64,000 nt of DNA from UPXZ01 sp047973025 (GCA_047973025.1 JBKEBE010000019.1:62001-126000), one strand, 5' to 3'. Shown: positions 42,986-52,470, counted from the stretch's first letter. Numbers and translations: made by a program. Notes: generated from the letters alone by a model not told the origin.

Positions 42986-44137
42986 ATGACACAGGATCGT
43001 CGCCATTTCATTAAGAGCTTAGCCGGAATCGGCGGATTAAGCATGTTGGACATGTCTGCTTTAGCCGAAAAACTGGTTCAGCGGGATATGAAGAACAGTC
43101 CTAAAAAGGCTAAGTTGAAACTTAGCTGGAAACCGTACAATTTGCAGTTGAAACATGCTTTCAACATCTCCAATTATTCACGGAAAACAACCCCGGTCGT
43201 ATTGACAACTTTGGAATACGACGGATTAATCGGCTATGGCGAAGCGTCACTTCCGCCTTACTTGGGCGAATCCCAATCGTCAGTCGCTTCGTTTCTCGAA
43301 AAGGTCGATTTATCCGCTTTCAAAGATCCTTTGCAAATGGAAGAAATTCTTCATTATGTCGATGGGGTAGCCGAAAACAATACGGCAGCTAAAGCTTCGG
43401 TTGACATTGCTCTTCATGATTTGGTCGGGAAAATGATTGGTAAGCCCTGGTATCAACTTTGGGGGCTGAATATCGACAAAATTCCGGACACAACCTTTAC
43501 CATCGGGATTGATACGGATGAAGTTGTGCGGGGGAAGGTAAAAGAAGTGGAAGGACAATTTAACATGCTGAAGGTTAAACTCGGAAGCAAAGACGATAAG
43601 CGAATGATAGAAAATGTCCGCTCCATGACAAACCTGCCGTTGGCGGTTGATGCGAATCAGGGTTGGAAAGATAAACATGTAGCACTTGATATGATTTACT
43701 GGTTGGCAGAAAAAGGCATTGTCATGGTAGAACAGCCGATGTCTAAGCGAGACTTGGATTCAATCGCCTGGGTAACCGAGCGAAGTCCATTGCCCATTTT
43801 TGCCGACGAATCCATCCAACGCTTGTGGGATGTTGAACGCATGAAAGGCGTATTCTCGGGCATCAACATCAAGTTGATGAAATGTACCGGAATGCGTGAA
43901 GCATGGAAAATGCGCAACTTAGCGCAATCGCTCGGCATGAAAGTGATGATTGGCTGTATGACTGAAACATCCTGTGCTATTTCCGCCGCCGCTCAATTGG
44001 CTCCGGGATTGGATTTTGTCGATTTGGATGGTGCTTTGCTGATACAAAACGACGCGTTCGATGGAGCGAAACTGACAGACGGGAAAGTACTCCCGACCCA
44101 ACTGTCCGGCATCGGAGTAAAGTCATTGTTGAAATAA
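42986..44137 (+). CDS. L-Ala-D/L-Glu epimerase-type dipeptide epimerase (enolase superfamily)
   Basis: 383-residue protein with an N-terminal twin-arginine-like leader (QDRRHFIKSLAGIGG), so it may be exported. The mandelate-racemase/muconate-lactonising fold shows KASVDIALHDLVG, the catalytic KxK as MLKVKLG (about 193-199), metal ligands in DANQGW (Asp about 219), VEQPM (Glu about 245) and ADES (Asp about 270), and the second catalytic Lys in INIKLMKCTG. It follows the endopeptidase gene by 19 bp, pointing to recycling of murein tetrapeptides. A Tat leader on this enzyme would place recycling outside the cytoplasm. Confidence 0.88.
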   Translation: MTQDRRHFIKSLAGIGGLSMLDMSALAEKLVQRDMKNSPKKAKLKLSWKPYNLQLKHAFNISNYSRKTTPVVLTTLEYDGLIGYGEASLPPYLGESQSSVASFLEKVDLSAFKDPLQMEEILHYVDGVAENNTAAKASVDIALHDLVGKMIGKPWYQLWGLNIDKIPDTTFTIGIDTDEVVRGKVKEVEGQFNMLKVKLGSKDDKRMIENVRSMTNLPLAVDANQGWKDKHVALDMIYWLAEKGIVMVEQPMSKRDLDSIAWVTERSPLPIFADESIQRLWDVERMKGVFSGINIKLMKCTGMREAWKMRNLAQSLGMKVMIGCMTETSCAISAAAQLAPGLDFVDLDGALLIQNDAFDGAKLTDGKVLPTQLSGIGVKSLLK

Positions 44138-44251
44138 AAAAATATCGACAAACATTAGTAAGCTAAAAGGAACTAGTTTAGTGTTAAATATGAGCGATGA
44201 ATTATGAATCATGAGTGAGATTCTCTCGAGCATCTATCGTCTTTTCTTTCG

Positions 44252-44297
44252 GTTGTTTAGCCTGCTAAATGTCATCGAAAAAAGACAAAATCCATCT
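44252..44297 (+). repeat. Dispersed ~46-bp repeat, copy A
   Basis: Begins GTTGTTTAGCCTGCTA, then ATGTCATC and ends TCCATCT. The reverse complement of 52471-52515 matches over the full length with three substitutions and one indel. It lies between the epimerase gene and the phosphatase-fold gene, in non-coding DNA. Confidence 0.7.
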
Positions 44298-44381
44298 CAA
44301 AATTATTAAAATAATTCCATTACACTATTTACTACTCAATTTCTCTTTAAAACATTTTCTTTACATTGTAAATTAAAATTG

Positions 44382-45980
44382 ATGCGTAACTTTTTGCTCC
44401 TGTTTTTTTCTTTTTCTTTATTCTCGGTTTTCTCGCAGGATAATTTGTCTGTTCCTCCCCGCTTAGTTGTCGGGATTAAAATCGATGGTTTACAGGCAGA
44501 GCACCTGCAAAGGATGTCCAAGTACTTTACGCCGGGCGGTTTTCGGAAGATCGCGTCCGAAAGTGTCGTCGTGGAAAAGATGCTTCACAACATCGTTTCA
44601 GCCGGCAATGCTCCCGATGTTGCGACGTTTATGACCGGGGCCTTACCTTATTATCACGGAATTAGTAGCGATTATTATTACAATCGGCAAGACAATCAAC
44701 CTGTTTCAATCCTTACAGACAAGGAGCAGGTCGGCATAGGCACCCAGGATAAATTTTCAGCTCACCACCTATTGGCAACTACACTAACGGATGAGATCAT
44801 CTTGAGTAATCCACTCTCTCAAGTGCATGTAGTTGCAATTGATCCCGAAGATGCAATCATGATGGGGGGACATACCGCGACATCCGTTTCGTGGATTGAC
44901 GATAGTGCCAATCGATGGGCTACGACTGCATACTACTCCAAAGGTCTCTCACGCTGGGCGGATCAGATGAATATCAACGGTCAATTCAAGCAATTGAGTA
45001 CGGATGGATGGATGCCATCCGCTTCGATTTCTACCTACATCCATCCAACAGCAAATGGTTCGCGGAGCGTGGCATTCGGTTACAATCCTTCCGATAGACA
45101 AGAAGGGAATACCACGAAAACAATTCTAAAAAACACCCCTGCCGCCAATACACTTGTAACCGAATTGGCAAAATCGATTTTTGAAAAAGAAAGTTTAGGT
45201 ACGGATAATCATACCGACGCGCTGATGCTTCAATTTACGGTCAAGATGCCCAATCAGATTGGGACTTCACTCGTTTTTGCCGAGCAGGAAGACTTATACA
45301 TTCGATTAGACAGGAATATTCAGACGTTGATTTCTATCATCACTTCAAAAATTGGAGCGGATAATTTGCTTCTCTTTCTTGTTGGAAGTGGTAGCGACAA
45401 CCATTCTTCCATCACGCTGGGCAAAAATCAAATTCCGGCCGGACTCTTCAATGCCGATCGAGCACTTGCACTGCTGAACACGTATTTGATGGCTGTTTAT
45501 GGGCAGGAAAAATGGATTTCCGGCTATTATGGCAAAAATATATATATTAATAAAAAGAAGATAGAAGATAAAAAGTTGGATTTGACCGAATTTCAAAATC
45601 GGATAATCGAATTTCTACTCGAATTTGAAGGTGTTCAGGCAGCCTATTCGTCACAAAGTCTTTTGAATTTTTTCGGAGAATCGACCGACTCACGTTCAAA
45701 ATATCGAAATTCATTTCACAAAAAAGTTTCAGGAGATATTTCAATCGTATTAATGCCCGGCTGGCTCGAAGTGGACAACCAAGGAAGAATTGTCGGAGAT
45801 GCTAATAGTCCGCAGGTTTTCGTCCCTTTTTATTTGATGAGAAAGGGATTGAATCCGACACAGCTATCCGGAAACTACAATACCGTTGATATTGCACCCA
45901 CTATTACCGACTTGCTGGGGATATCAAGACCAAATGCCTGCGTAGGAAAGAAAATTCAGGTTCCTGTTTATGTACGGTAA
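44382..45980 (+). CDS. Alkaline-phosphatase-superfamily exported protein with degenerate active site
   Basis: 532-residue exported protein, starting at ATG 44382 (an in-frame TTG at 44379 adds one residue). Signal peptide about 1-18 (FSVFS|Q). The PafA/NPP-type fold is recognisable: VVGIKIDGLQAEHL, FMTGALPYYHGI, and the end TVDIAPTITDLLGISRP. In active relatives the nucleophile Thr precedes the metal-site Asn/Gly-His; here the aligned stretch reads AGNAPDVATF with Asn at that place. The later metal motifs are altered too (GSDNHSS where DHG is expected; a His usually near GSP-x-x-x-D-x-H appears lost in ANSPQVFVPF). It is probably not a normal phosphatase. Function is unknown. Confidence 0.75.
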   Translation: MRNFLLLFFSFSLFSVFSQDNLSVPPRLVVGIKIDGLQAEHLQRMSKYFTPGGFRKIASESVVVEKMLHNIVSAGNAPDVATFMTGALPYYHGISSDYYYNRQDNQPVSILTDKEQVGIGTQDKFSAHHLLATTLTDEIILSNPLSQVHVVAIDPEDAIMMGGHTATSVSWIDDSANRWATTAYYSKGLSRWADQMNINGQFKQLSTDGWMPSASISTYIHPTANGSRSVAFGYNPSDRQEGNTTKTILKNTPAANTLVTELAKSIFEKESLGTDNHTDALMLQFTVKMPNQIGTSLVFAEQEDLYIRLDRNIQTLISIITSKIGADNLLLFLVGSGSDNHSSITLGKNQIPAGLFNADRALALLNTYLMAVYGQEKWISGYYGKNIYINKKKIEDKKLDLTEFQNRIIEFLLEFEGVQAAYSSQSLLNFFGESTDSRSKYRNSFHKKVSGDISIVLMPGWLEVDNQGRIVGDANSPQVFVPFYLMRKGLNPTQLSGNYNTVDIAPTITDLLGISRPNACVGKKIQVPVYVR

Positions 45981-46085
45981 TTAGGAGTGGTTTTGCTATC
46001 ATTTCTTGTCAAAAAGATATTTGTCGGTAGGGGGGATGGTTGTCCAATAATTTTGATTCTAAGATCTACTAAAATAAAATAAGAT

Positions 46086-47267
46086 ATGAGATACAATTTT
46101 GATGAATTAATTGACAGGCACAATACCGGTGCCGTAAAAATTGAGAGGTGCAAAGATTTATTCGGCACCGATGACGTAATCCCGCTTTGGGTCGCCGACA
46201 TGGATTTTCGAACTCCGGATTTTATAACCGACTCGATGCGGAAAAGATTGGAACATCCTATTTTAGGCTATTCCGTAGCTTGCGAAGACTATTATTTGAG
46301 TGTTCTGAAGTGGATAAATGATTTGCATCAATGTCATATCGAGCGCGAATGGTTGGGATTTCTGCCCGGTATCGTACCCGGCTTGGCTTTCGCCGTAAAT
46401 GCTTTTTCGCAACCGAATGACGAAGTTATTGTGCAACCACCCGTATATCCGCCGTTCATCAATGTCCCGGCAAAGAATAACCGCAAAGTTGTTTTCAACC
46501 CGTTGAAAGAAGTCAACGGACGGTTTGAGATGGATTTCGATGATTTTGAACGAAAAATAACCGGAAGGACACGCCTTTTTTTGCTTTGTAATCCCCAAAA
46601 TCCCGGTGGGCGTATTTGGGATGCCGAGACATTAAGAAAAATAGCTTCAATCTGCTACAAGCACGGGATTTTAGTAGTATCGGACGAAATTCATTCCGAT
46701 ATGGCGCTCAAAGGATACAAACATGTTCCATTCGCCACAGTCTCGGAGCAAGCACAACAAAACAGCATCACCTACATGGCACCAAGCAAAACCTTTAATA
46801 TGGCAGGGTTGATTAGTTCTAGTTACATAATTCCCAATCCCGAGATTCGGAATAAATTCAAAGAATTTCTTGAAAATTCCGAGCTCGCCAATGGTAATAT
46901 CTTTGCTTATATTGCTTGCAAGGCTGCTTATGAGAATGGTTCCGAATGGCGTAAACAGATGTTGGAGTACGTGCAAGGCAACCTGGATTATGTCGTGGAT
47001 TTCTTGAGAAATAATGTTCCGCAGATAGTCCCGATGATTCCTCAGGCTTCGTTTTTAGTGTGGCTTGATTGTTCGGGAATGGATATGACTACCAATCAAT
47101 TACAGGACTTTATGGTGAAAAAAGCCGGATTAGGTCTGAATAAAGGGACTACATTTGGACCCGGCGGAGAAAATCATTTGCGTTTGAATATCGGATGCCC
47201 GAGAAGCGTTTTGGTCGAAGCTATGGGAAAATTGAAGAAGGCCGTTGATAAAGAATTGATTCGTTAA
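46086..47267 (+). CDS. patB: MalY/PatB-type PLP aminotransferase, probable cystathionine beta-lyase
   Basis: 393-residue fold-type I PLP enzyme. The PLP lysine is in MAPSKTFNMAGL (about 233-244), with CNPQNPGGRIWDAETL and VVSDEIHSDMAL before it. Motifs match the MalY/PatB subgroup, which splits cystathionine or cysteine to release pyruvate, ammonia and a thiol or sulfide. It is a single gene between the phosphatase-fold gene and ung; no exact promoter box was found. Confidence 0.85.
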   Translation: MRYNFDELIDRHNTGAVKIERCKDLFGTDDVIPLWVADMDFRTPDFITDSMRKRLEHPILGYSVACEDYYLSVLKWINDLHQCHIEREWLGFLPGIVPGLAFAVNAFSQPNDEVIVQPPVYPPFINVPAKNNRKVVFNPLKEVNGRFEMDFDDFERKITGRTRLFLLCNPQNPGGRIWDAETLRKIASICYKHGILVVSDEIHSDMALKGYKHVPFATVSEQAQQNSITYMAPSKTFNMAGLISSSYIIPNPEIRNKFKEFLENSELANGNIFAYIACKAAYENGSEWRKQMLEYVQGNLDYVVDFLRNNVPQIVPMIPQASFLVWLDCSGMDMTTNQLQDFMVKKAGLGLNKGTTFGPGGENHLRLNIGCPRSVLVEAMGKLKKAVDKELIR

Positions 47268-47320
47268 AGTTGTTCGTTGCAATCATCCATTCAACTCATT
47301 AATTATCAAGACAAAAGGTT

Positions 47321-47983
47321 ATGAAAGTTAAAATCGAGAAAAGTTGGAAGAAGCGACTGCAACCGGAATTTGAAAAGCTTTATTTCAAAGAACTGACTGA
47401 TTTCATACGAAATGAATACCGTACTAAACCGATATTTCCTCCGGCGAAACTAATTTTCAACGCGTTTGACGCTTGTCCTTTTGACGATGTGAAAGTGGTA
47501 ATTATCGGACAAGATCCGTATCATGGTGTCGGACAAGCACATGGATTGTGTTTCTCGGTTAATGACGGCGTACAGATTCCTCCATCGTTGGTTAATATTT
47601 TTAAAGAAATCCGGCGAAGTTTCGGTAAACCGATACCGACGAGTGGAAACCTTACCCGCTGGGCAAGTCAAGGCGTGCTTCTGCTGAATGCTACGCTTAC
47701 AGTTCGAGCCCATCAGGCCGGTTCACATCAAGGAAAAGGATGGGAGACGTTTACCGATGCCGTTATTCACACACTGGCTGAGGAAAAAGAAAATTTGGTA
47801 TTTATTTTGTGGGGGAACTACGCGCAGAAAAAAGGCGCGTTTATAAATTCCGCCAAGCATTTGGTGTTGAAATCGGTACATCCATCGCCTTTGTCTGCTC
47901 ACGCAGGTTTTATTGGCAATAATCATTTTACTGACGCAAACGCGTATCTGAAATCATTCGGAAAAAAAGAAATCGATTGGTAG
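47321..47983 (+). CDS. ung: Uracil-DNA glycosylase
   Basis: 220-residue base-excision repair enzyme. The catalytic water-activating loop GQDPYHGVGQAHGLCFSV (about 63-80) carries Asp and Tyr; the HPSPLSAHAGF loop (about 187-197) carries the second catalytic His. VLLLNATLTV is the DNA-binding stretch. Family length is normal. It lies 53 bp after patB. Confidence 0.97.
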   Translation: MKVKIEKSWKKRLQPEFEKLYFKELTDFIRNEYRTKPIFPPAKLIFNAFDACPFDDVKVVIIGQDPYHGVGQAHGLCFSVNDGVQIPPSLVNIFKEIRRSFGKPIPTSGNLTRWASQGVLLLNATLTVRAHQAGSHQGKGWETFTDAVIHTLAEEKENLVFILWGNYAQKKGAFINSAKHLVLKSVHPSPLSAHAGFIGNNHFTDANAYLKSFGKKEIDW

Positions 47984-48017
47984 TTTATAACATCTTAAAA
48001 TCAAAAAAAAAACGAAT

Positions 48018-48884
48018 ATGAAATGGGTAAGACGAAATGACGATACTTCAAATTATGAAGATCGTAGAGGCATGTCAACAGGACGACGCGTAGCAACGGG
48101 TGGCGGATTGGGAGCTGTTATCGTCCTCGCGCTTTACCTGTTTACCGGTCAGGATTTTTCGCCCGTAGTAGATATGTTTAGCGGTGCAGGCGGTGTGCAA
48201 CAAAGTGCTCAAGTTGACCCCTCTCGCGCGAAAGAAAACGAAGAATTGAAAATATTCTCACTTGGCGTTTTCAATAGCTCCAATGATGTTTGGGAAGAAA
48301 TTTTCCATCAAAGTGGTAAACAATACCGAAAACCTACTTTCGTTACTTATACCGATTATACGACATCTGAATGTGGAGGTGCTTCCGAGCAAGTCGGACC
48401 GTTTTATTGTCCGGCAGATGAGAAAGTATATATGGATTTGGACTTTTTTAACCAGTTGGCTTCTCAATATCAAGCACCCGGCGAATTAGCCATTGCTTAT
48501 GTAACGGCGCACGAGGTAGGACATCATATCCAAAAATTACTTGGACTTACAGACCAAATGGAGCAATACCGCCGGAGAGTTTCGCAAGCTCAATACAACG
48601 AATTGTCAGTACGCTTGGAGCTTCAGGCCGATTTTTACGCCGGACTTTGGGTACACCATGCCGTGCAAATGGGGATGATTCAACTCGAAGAAGGCGATAT
48701 TGAGTCGGCACTCGGTGCTGCCAATGCCGTGGGAGATGACACCATCCAGAAAAAAGCGCAGGGGTACGTGGTGGAAGATACTTTCACACACGGTACTGCC
48801 GAACAGCGAATGCGCTGGTTTATGAAAGGGTATCGAACCGGCGATGTCAATCAGGGTGATACCTTCAACGCTACGACTTTGTAG
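48018..48884 (+). CDS. ypfJ: YpfJ-family neutral zinc metallopeptidase
   Basis: 288-residue protein with one N-terminal membrane segment (about 30-50). The zinc motif HEVGHHIQKLLG (about 165-176) lies in the expected position, after TSECGGASEQVGPFYCPADE with conserved Cys residues. The third ligand is likely Glu in RLELQADFYAGLW. This family (DUF489/KPN_01571-like) is often called YpfJ; the substrate is unknown. The gene is monocistronic, 34 bp after ung. Confidence 0.85.
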   Translation: MKWVRRNDDTSNYEDRRGMSTGRRVATGGGLGAVIVLALYLFTGQDFSPVVDMFSGAGGVQQSAQVDPSRAKENEELKIFSLGVFNSSNDVWEEIFHQSGKQYRKPTFVTYTDYTTSECGGASEQVGPFYCPADEKVYMDLDFFNQLASQYQAPGELAIAYVTAHEVGHHIQKLLGLTDQMEQYRRRVSQAQYNELSVRLELQADFYAGLWVHHAVQMGMIQLEEGDIESALGAANAVGDDTIQKKAQGYVVEDTFTHGTAEQRMRWFMKGYRTGDVNQGDTFNATTL

Positions 48885-49219
48885 TCGCGTCTAATTTTTT
48901 GCTTATTTTCAATAGAATACAAATTTCCCCCCCCCCCAAGGGAAACGTTAATTTTAGGCGTTGAAATTCACAGGTTTCGGATTACCGCGTTTCCGGTAAC
49001 TCCACTCCACTCCACTTCACATATCACGCTTATATCTCCTCCGACATCATTCAGATACGGGTAGATAATAATCGTCTGTTTTCGTCCCATTATGGTCTAT
49101 TTTTATTTGTAGTAGATTGATAATCAACAGTTTGAAATTTTCAGACTTTTTCGGTTAACCTAATTTAAACGACTAAATACTTGTAAGCTCCTGACTTATA
49201 AGTGTTTAGTTTGCGGTTG
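48885..49219. other. Intergenic stretch between the metallopeptidase and tmRNA 3' end
   Basis: 335 bp without a gene. A run of eleven C residues (48927-48937) flanked by TTT and AAGGG stands out. No terminator with a clear U-run was found for either flanking gene. Confidence 0.5.
48927..48937. repeat. Homopolymer of 11 C residues
   Basis: TTT precedes and AAGGGAAA follows, so it also forms a TTTCCC/GGGAAA partial palindrome. It lies 43 bp after the metallopeptidase stop, outside any gene. Confidence 0.7.
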
Positions 49220-49615
49220 TGGAGCTGGAGGGAGTCGAACCCTCGTCCAAACAAGGAAACCATAAGCTTTCTACATGTTTATCTTCGCTTAATTTGTCGG
49301 GGAAAAGCAAGACCGAAGCCACCAACCGTTCCCTTATCTTCTAAATTTTCATTCAAGTCGCGAAGCCGGCAAGAACTATCTTCGATTTAGCTGCACCTCT
49401 TTGTCCTTTGCCTCGAAGCCACGGCTCGGGAGAGATGTCTCGTCCGGACACCTTGTATCCGGATTAAGCTTGATCTACTATGATTCGATTAAGCAGCAAG
49501 AGCGTAATTGTTTTCGCCAGTTATTGTTTTTGGAACCCAAGATTTACGAGCCGAAATTCCAATGCTCGACATGCTTACTTACCTTTTCTACTCGCTGTCA
49601 AAACCAAACAGCCCC
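49220..49615 (-). ncRNA. ssrA: Transfer-messenger RNA (tmRNA, SsrA)
   Basis: 396-nt minus-strand RNA. The 5' end GGGGCTG (49615-49609) pairs with CAGCTCC at the 3' end (49227-49221), with discriminator A at 49220; CCA is not encoded (CAA follows). The 5' region reads TTTGGTTTTGACAG, typical of tmRNA, and the T-arm TCGACTCC is intact near the 3' end. The internal reading frame (49518 to 49489) encodes GENNYALAA then TAA, a Bacteroidota tag ending ALAA. It rescues ribosomes stalled on broken messages. Plus-strand frames over this region, one starting near 49202, are spurious. Confidence 0.95.
49489..49518 (-). CDS. tmRNA proteolysis tag reading frame
   Basis: GGC GAA AAC AAT TAC GCT CTT GCT GCT TAA inside the tmRNA gives the tag GENNYALAA. 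The alanine charged on tmRNA is added first. The ALAA end is the part read by ClpXP-type proteases. Confidence 0.9.
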   Translation of the reverse strand, partial: GENNYALAA

Positions 49616-50043
49616 TTGGATATTGTTCGTAAAAAAACACGAAAGAAACAACAAAATCTATTCCAAAAAAATAGCTGTGTCAAAATGACATTAGGTGATT
49701 TTGGTCGGTTTTTATATATCGTTCATTCTATTTTCACTCGTTATCCTGTAGTCGTAATCCCCGTTCAAATAACGACCGTATCCCTAATAATAATTATGAA
49801 ACAACAGATTTTTCATCATTTTTGAGGATTGTTCTTGGCTTGGCTTGACTTGATTCTAATTTTGCAATCAATTTTATTTATTAAGCTGATAACACATATA
49901 TTTGATTTTTTTTCTCTCCTTATCAAAAATAAATTAAGGAATCAAATTTTTTAATTCACAACGAAACAAATCTAAAAATAAAAACTAACTTTACCCCGTA
50001 AATTTATTAACTTTTACCGATTACAATTTGAAACCTGCTAACG
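49616..50043. other. Intergenic stretch between tmRNA 5' end and the ZIP gene
   Basis: 428 bp, AT-rich. The tmRNA promoter should lie at its left end, but I see no exact TAnnTTTG immediately upstream of 49615 on the minus strand. Near the ZIP gene, TAACTTTA (around 49986) is one base off the -7 consensus. Otherwise nothing is recognised. Confidence 0.45.
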
Positions 50044-50859
50044 ATGAGATTAGAGTCCTTGCTTGAGTACAATCCGATACTACTTGCTTTATTCGCGACA
50101 CTATTTACATGGGGGGTAACTGCTTTGGGAGCTTCTACGGTTTTTTTCTTCAAAAGCATTAACCAAAAGGTGCTAAACGCTATGCTGGGTTTTGCCGCGG
50201 GCGTAATGATAGCCGCCAGTTTTTGGTCGCTTCTCAGTCCGGCAATCGAAATGGCGGAAGAAAGCGGAAAACCTGCTTGGATGCCCGCTTTGATTGGATT
50301 TTTGAGTGGTGGAGCATTTTTGTTACTTATCGATAAAATTTTACCGCATTTACATCTGGGCTTATCGGTGGACAAAGCAGAAGGAGTCAAAACTTCTTGG
50401 CAACGAAGCGTTTTACTCGTACTGGCAATTACACTTCACAATATTCCCGAAGGGCTTGCAGTAGGTGTTGCTTTTGGCGCGCTAGCTCATAATCCCGATG
50501 TAGGCGTGTTAGCTGGTGCTGTCGTTTTGGCTATCGGTATTGGTTTGCAAAATTTTCCGGAAGGCGCAGCCGTATCCATACCGCTAAGACGTGAAGGTTT
50601 TTCAAGATTAAAAGCATTTCATTACGGACAAATGTCCGGGATTGTAGAACCGGTAGCCGGCGTAATTGGCTCCTATCTCGTACTTTCAATTACCCCTTTG
50701 CTTCCATATGCCTTGTCGTTCGCAGCCGGAGCCATGATTTTTGTTGTCGTTGAAGAGTTAATTCCCGAATCTCAAACAGGAACAGATACCGACTATTCGA
50801 CTGTTGGTGCCATGCTGGGATTTGCTACAATGATGTTTCTTGATGTGGCATTGGGGTAG
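50044..50859 (+). CDS. ZIP-family divalent metal transporter
   Basis: 271-residue membrane protein with about eight hydrophobic segments, of the ZupT/ZIP type that imports Zn(II), Fe(II) or similar ions. TM4-like HNIPEGLAVGVAFG (about 137-150) and TM5-like QNFPEGAAVSIPLR (about 173-186) carry the metal-binding His, Asn and Glu residues; in the second the usual His is replaced by Gln. A His-poor loop separates them. It lies alone; the Fur-family regulator is 3.2 kb away. Confidence 0.87.
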   Translation: MRLESLLEYNPILLALFATLFTWGVTALGASTVFFFKSINQKVLNAMLGFAAGVMIAASFWSLLSPAIEMAEESGKPAWMPALIGFLSGGAFLLLIDKILPHLHLGLSVDKAEGVKTSWQRSVLLVLAITLHNIPEGLAVGVAFGALAHNPDVGVLAGAVVLAIGIGLQNFPEGAAVSIPLRREGFSRLKAFHYGQMSGIVEPVAGVIGSYLVLSITPLLPYALSFAAGAMIFVVVEELIPESQTGTDTDYSTVGAMLGFATMMFLDVALG

Positions 50860-50896
50860 AAATACCTATATCCAATAAAAATCGTGTTTCTGTTTT

Positions 50897-52246
50897 TTAA
50901 AACAAATATCCCAATCCGATATACAGTCCGGACGTACCATCTTGTTTGTTGAGTGCTTTTCCATAATCCACAGCCACTACGAAGTTTTCATTCATGGCGA
51001 TTCGCAGTCCGAGTCCGGCAGATAGGTGGGGCTTTTCACGGTTGTAATTAAAAGCATAAAACTCATTCGCAGGAATTTGCGTTTCATCGAAGCTGTATTT
51101 TTTTGTAACCATTCCGCCATCCATGAAGCCGATAAGTCCGATGTAGAAATTCTGATTTATCAGTCTAAAATCAACAAGTCTCGACCGTAATTCGATATTG
51201 GCGAATGCCATACCTTCGCCTGCTATCCTGTTTCGCAACACACCGCGAACGGTTTTGTTGCTCCCGATACCATCTACAATCGAATAGCTGTCCATCGCGT
51301 AAGGCAGCATATAAAAAGGCATTTTACCGGCAAGCGTTGTCTGGTAGCTCAGACGGTATGCCAACGTTAACCGATTTCGATACAACGGAATATACTGACG
51401 GTGAGATATGAGCGCACGCAAGTAGCTCGTTTTCGTATTTCCAATACCTGTGGCGCCAAGCAAAGCTGCTTCTGTCCATAATCCGCGATTCGGATTGGTT
51501 TCTTTATCACGCGTATCGTAAACACCACCGGCTTTCAGGTATAGGATGTTGCCGCCACCGGCTTCACTTTGGGGTATTACCTTCCAGTCAACGTAGTTGT
51601 CATACAGCAGTTTAGCGTCCGTAGGAAGTAGATTCTCTATTTTTCCTTTGTTCAGTCCGGCAACATCAACCGTAGCTATTCTCGTGTTGAAAAAACCGAC
51701 TCCACCCAGCCAATTCAATTTACGTTGCTCTGAAATGCCGTGTAAATCAACCGTTACACGAAGCACTTTGCGTGCATGCGCGTAATACATCCGCGAGACG
51801 TAATCATCCTGACCATCAGCCGTAAAATTTGGGTTGTAATACGCTTGGTATCCGTTGAAACCAAAAAAATCCAACGCCCGCTCTGTTGTATAGTTCAGGT
51901 CGGCAATCATGCGGGTATCAGGTATCAGCGTACGGGTATCGAAAGTAGCACGGTTGATGCCGTTTCCCTTCGTGGTACGCGACCATTCGAGAAATAGCGA
52001 CTGCTCGTAGTTCGGATAGTTGCTCCCGTCGCCGTAATCGTAGATTGTCCCCAATATCCCGTATCGAAAACCAATGTCCGAGTTGTATCCAATGGCAGGC
52101 AAGGCACCAAAATTGTAGCCGGTTTTCACTTTTGCGGGCTTCAGATCGCTATTCAAAACCCGAGTCGAATCCGGTGTGTTCTGTGCGGAAACCAATTGAA
52201 AAGTCAAAAAAGAGAACAAAAAAAGTCGTTTAAAATTAAGTTGCAT
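50897..52246 (-). CDS. Outer-membrane beta-barrel, surface-antigen/Omp85-like without POTRA domains
   Basis: 449-residue protein with a signal peptide (about 1-21, VSAQ). The sequence is barrel-like throughout, with YNSDIGFRYGILG, AGGVYDTRDKETNPNRGLW and an ending GLYIGLGYLF (terminal Phe). The TRDxxxNPxRG motif is shared with the Omp85/surface antigen (D15) barrel. No POTRA region is present, so it is a small relative rather than BamA. Cargo is unknown. A candidate -7 box lies 85 bp upstream (52331-52338). Confidence 0.75.
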   Translation of the reverse strand: MQLNFKRLFLFSFLTFQLVSAQNTPDSTRVLNSDLKPAKVKTGYNFGALPAIGYNSDIGFRYGILGTIYDYGDGSNYPNYEQSLFLEWSRTTKGNGINRATFDTRTLIPDTRMIADLNYTTERALDFFGFNGYQAYYNPNFTADGQDDYVSRMYYAHARKVLRVTVDLHGISEQRKLNWLGGVGFFNTRIATVDVAGLNKGKIENLLPTDAKLLYDNYVDWKVIPQSEAGGGNILYLKAGGVYDTRDKETNPNRGLWTEAALLGATGIGNTKTSYLRALISHRQYIPLYRNRLTLAYRLSYQTTLAGKMPFYMLPYAMDSYSIVDGIGSNKTVRGVLRNRIAGEGMAFANIELRSRLVDFRLINQNFYIGLIGFMDGGMVTKKYSFDETQIPANEFYAFNYNREKPHLSAGLGLRIAMNENFVVAVDYGKALNKQDGTSGLYIGLGYLF

Positions 52247-52330
52247 GGGTTGATATGGTTTATTCGAATTACATTCTTAACATCAGTAACGGATTGAATT
52301 ATCGTTTTGTTTATTTCTTCCATCAGGATG

Positions 52331-52338
52331 CAAAAATA
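52331..52338 (-). promoter_or_regulatory. -7 box upstream of the outer-membrane barrel gene
   Basis: Minus-strand TATTTTTG, an exact TAnnTTTG, 84 bp before the ATG at 52246. Confidence 0.4.
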
Positions 52339-52470
52339 GTATAATCTGCTGAATTGTAATAGAAATGAAGAACAATTACGCTAATTGTAATTTTAATGGA
52401 GAAAAATAGTCGCTTGATTGTGTGTTTTTCAAAGGAAGACAAATTCAGGAAGCATTAATGACTTGTTCCA

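Noticed and set aside
49202..49390. Plus-strand frame with WSWRESNPRPNKE-like text
   Set aside because: This is a common false protein from the complement of a tmRNA T-arm; the RNA gene explains the sequence.
49401..49688. Plus-strand 95-residue frame
   Set aside because: It overlaps the tmRNA body and has no protein-like motif.
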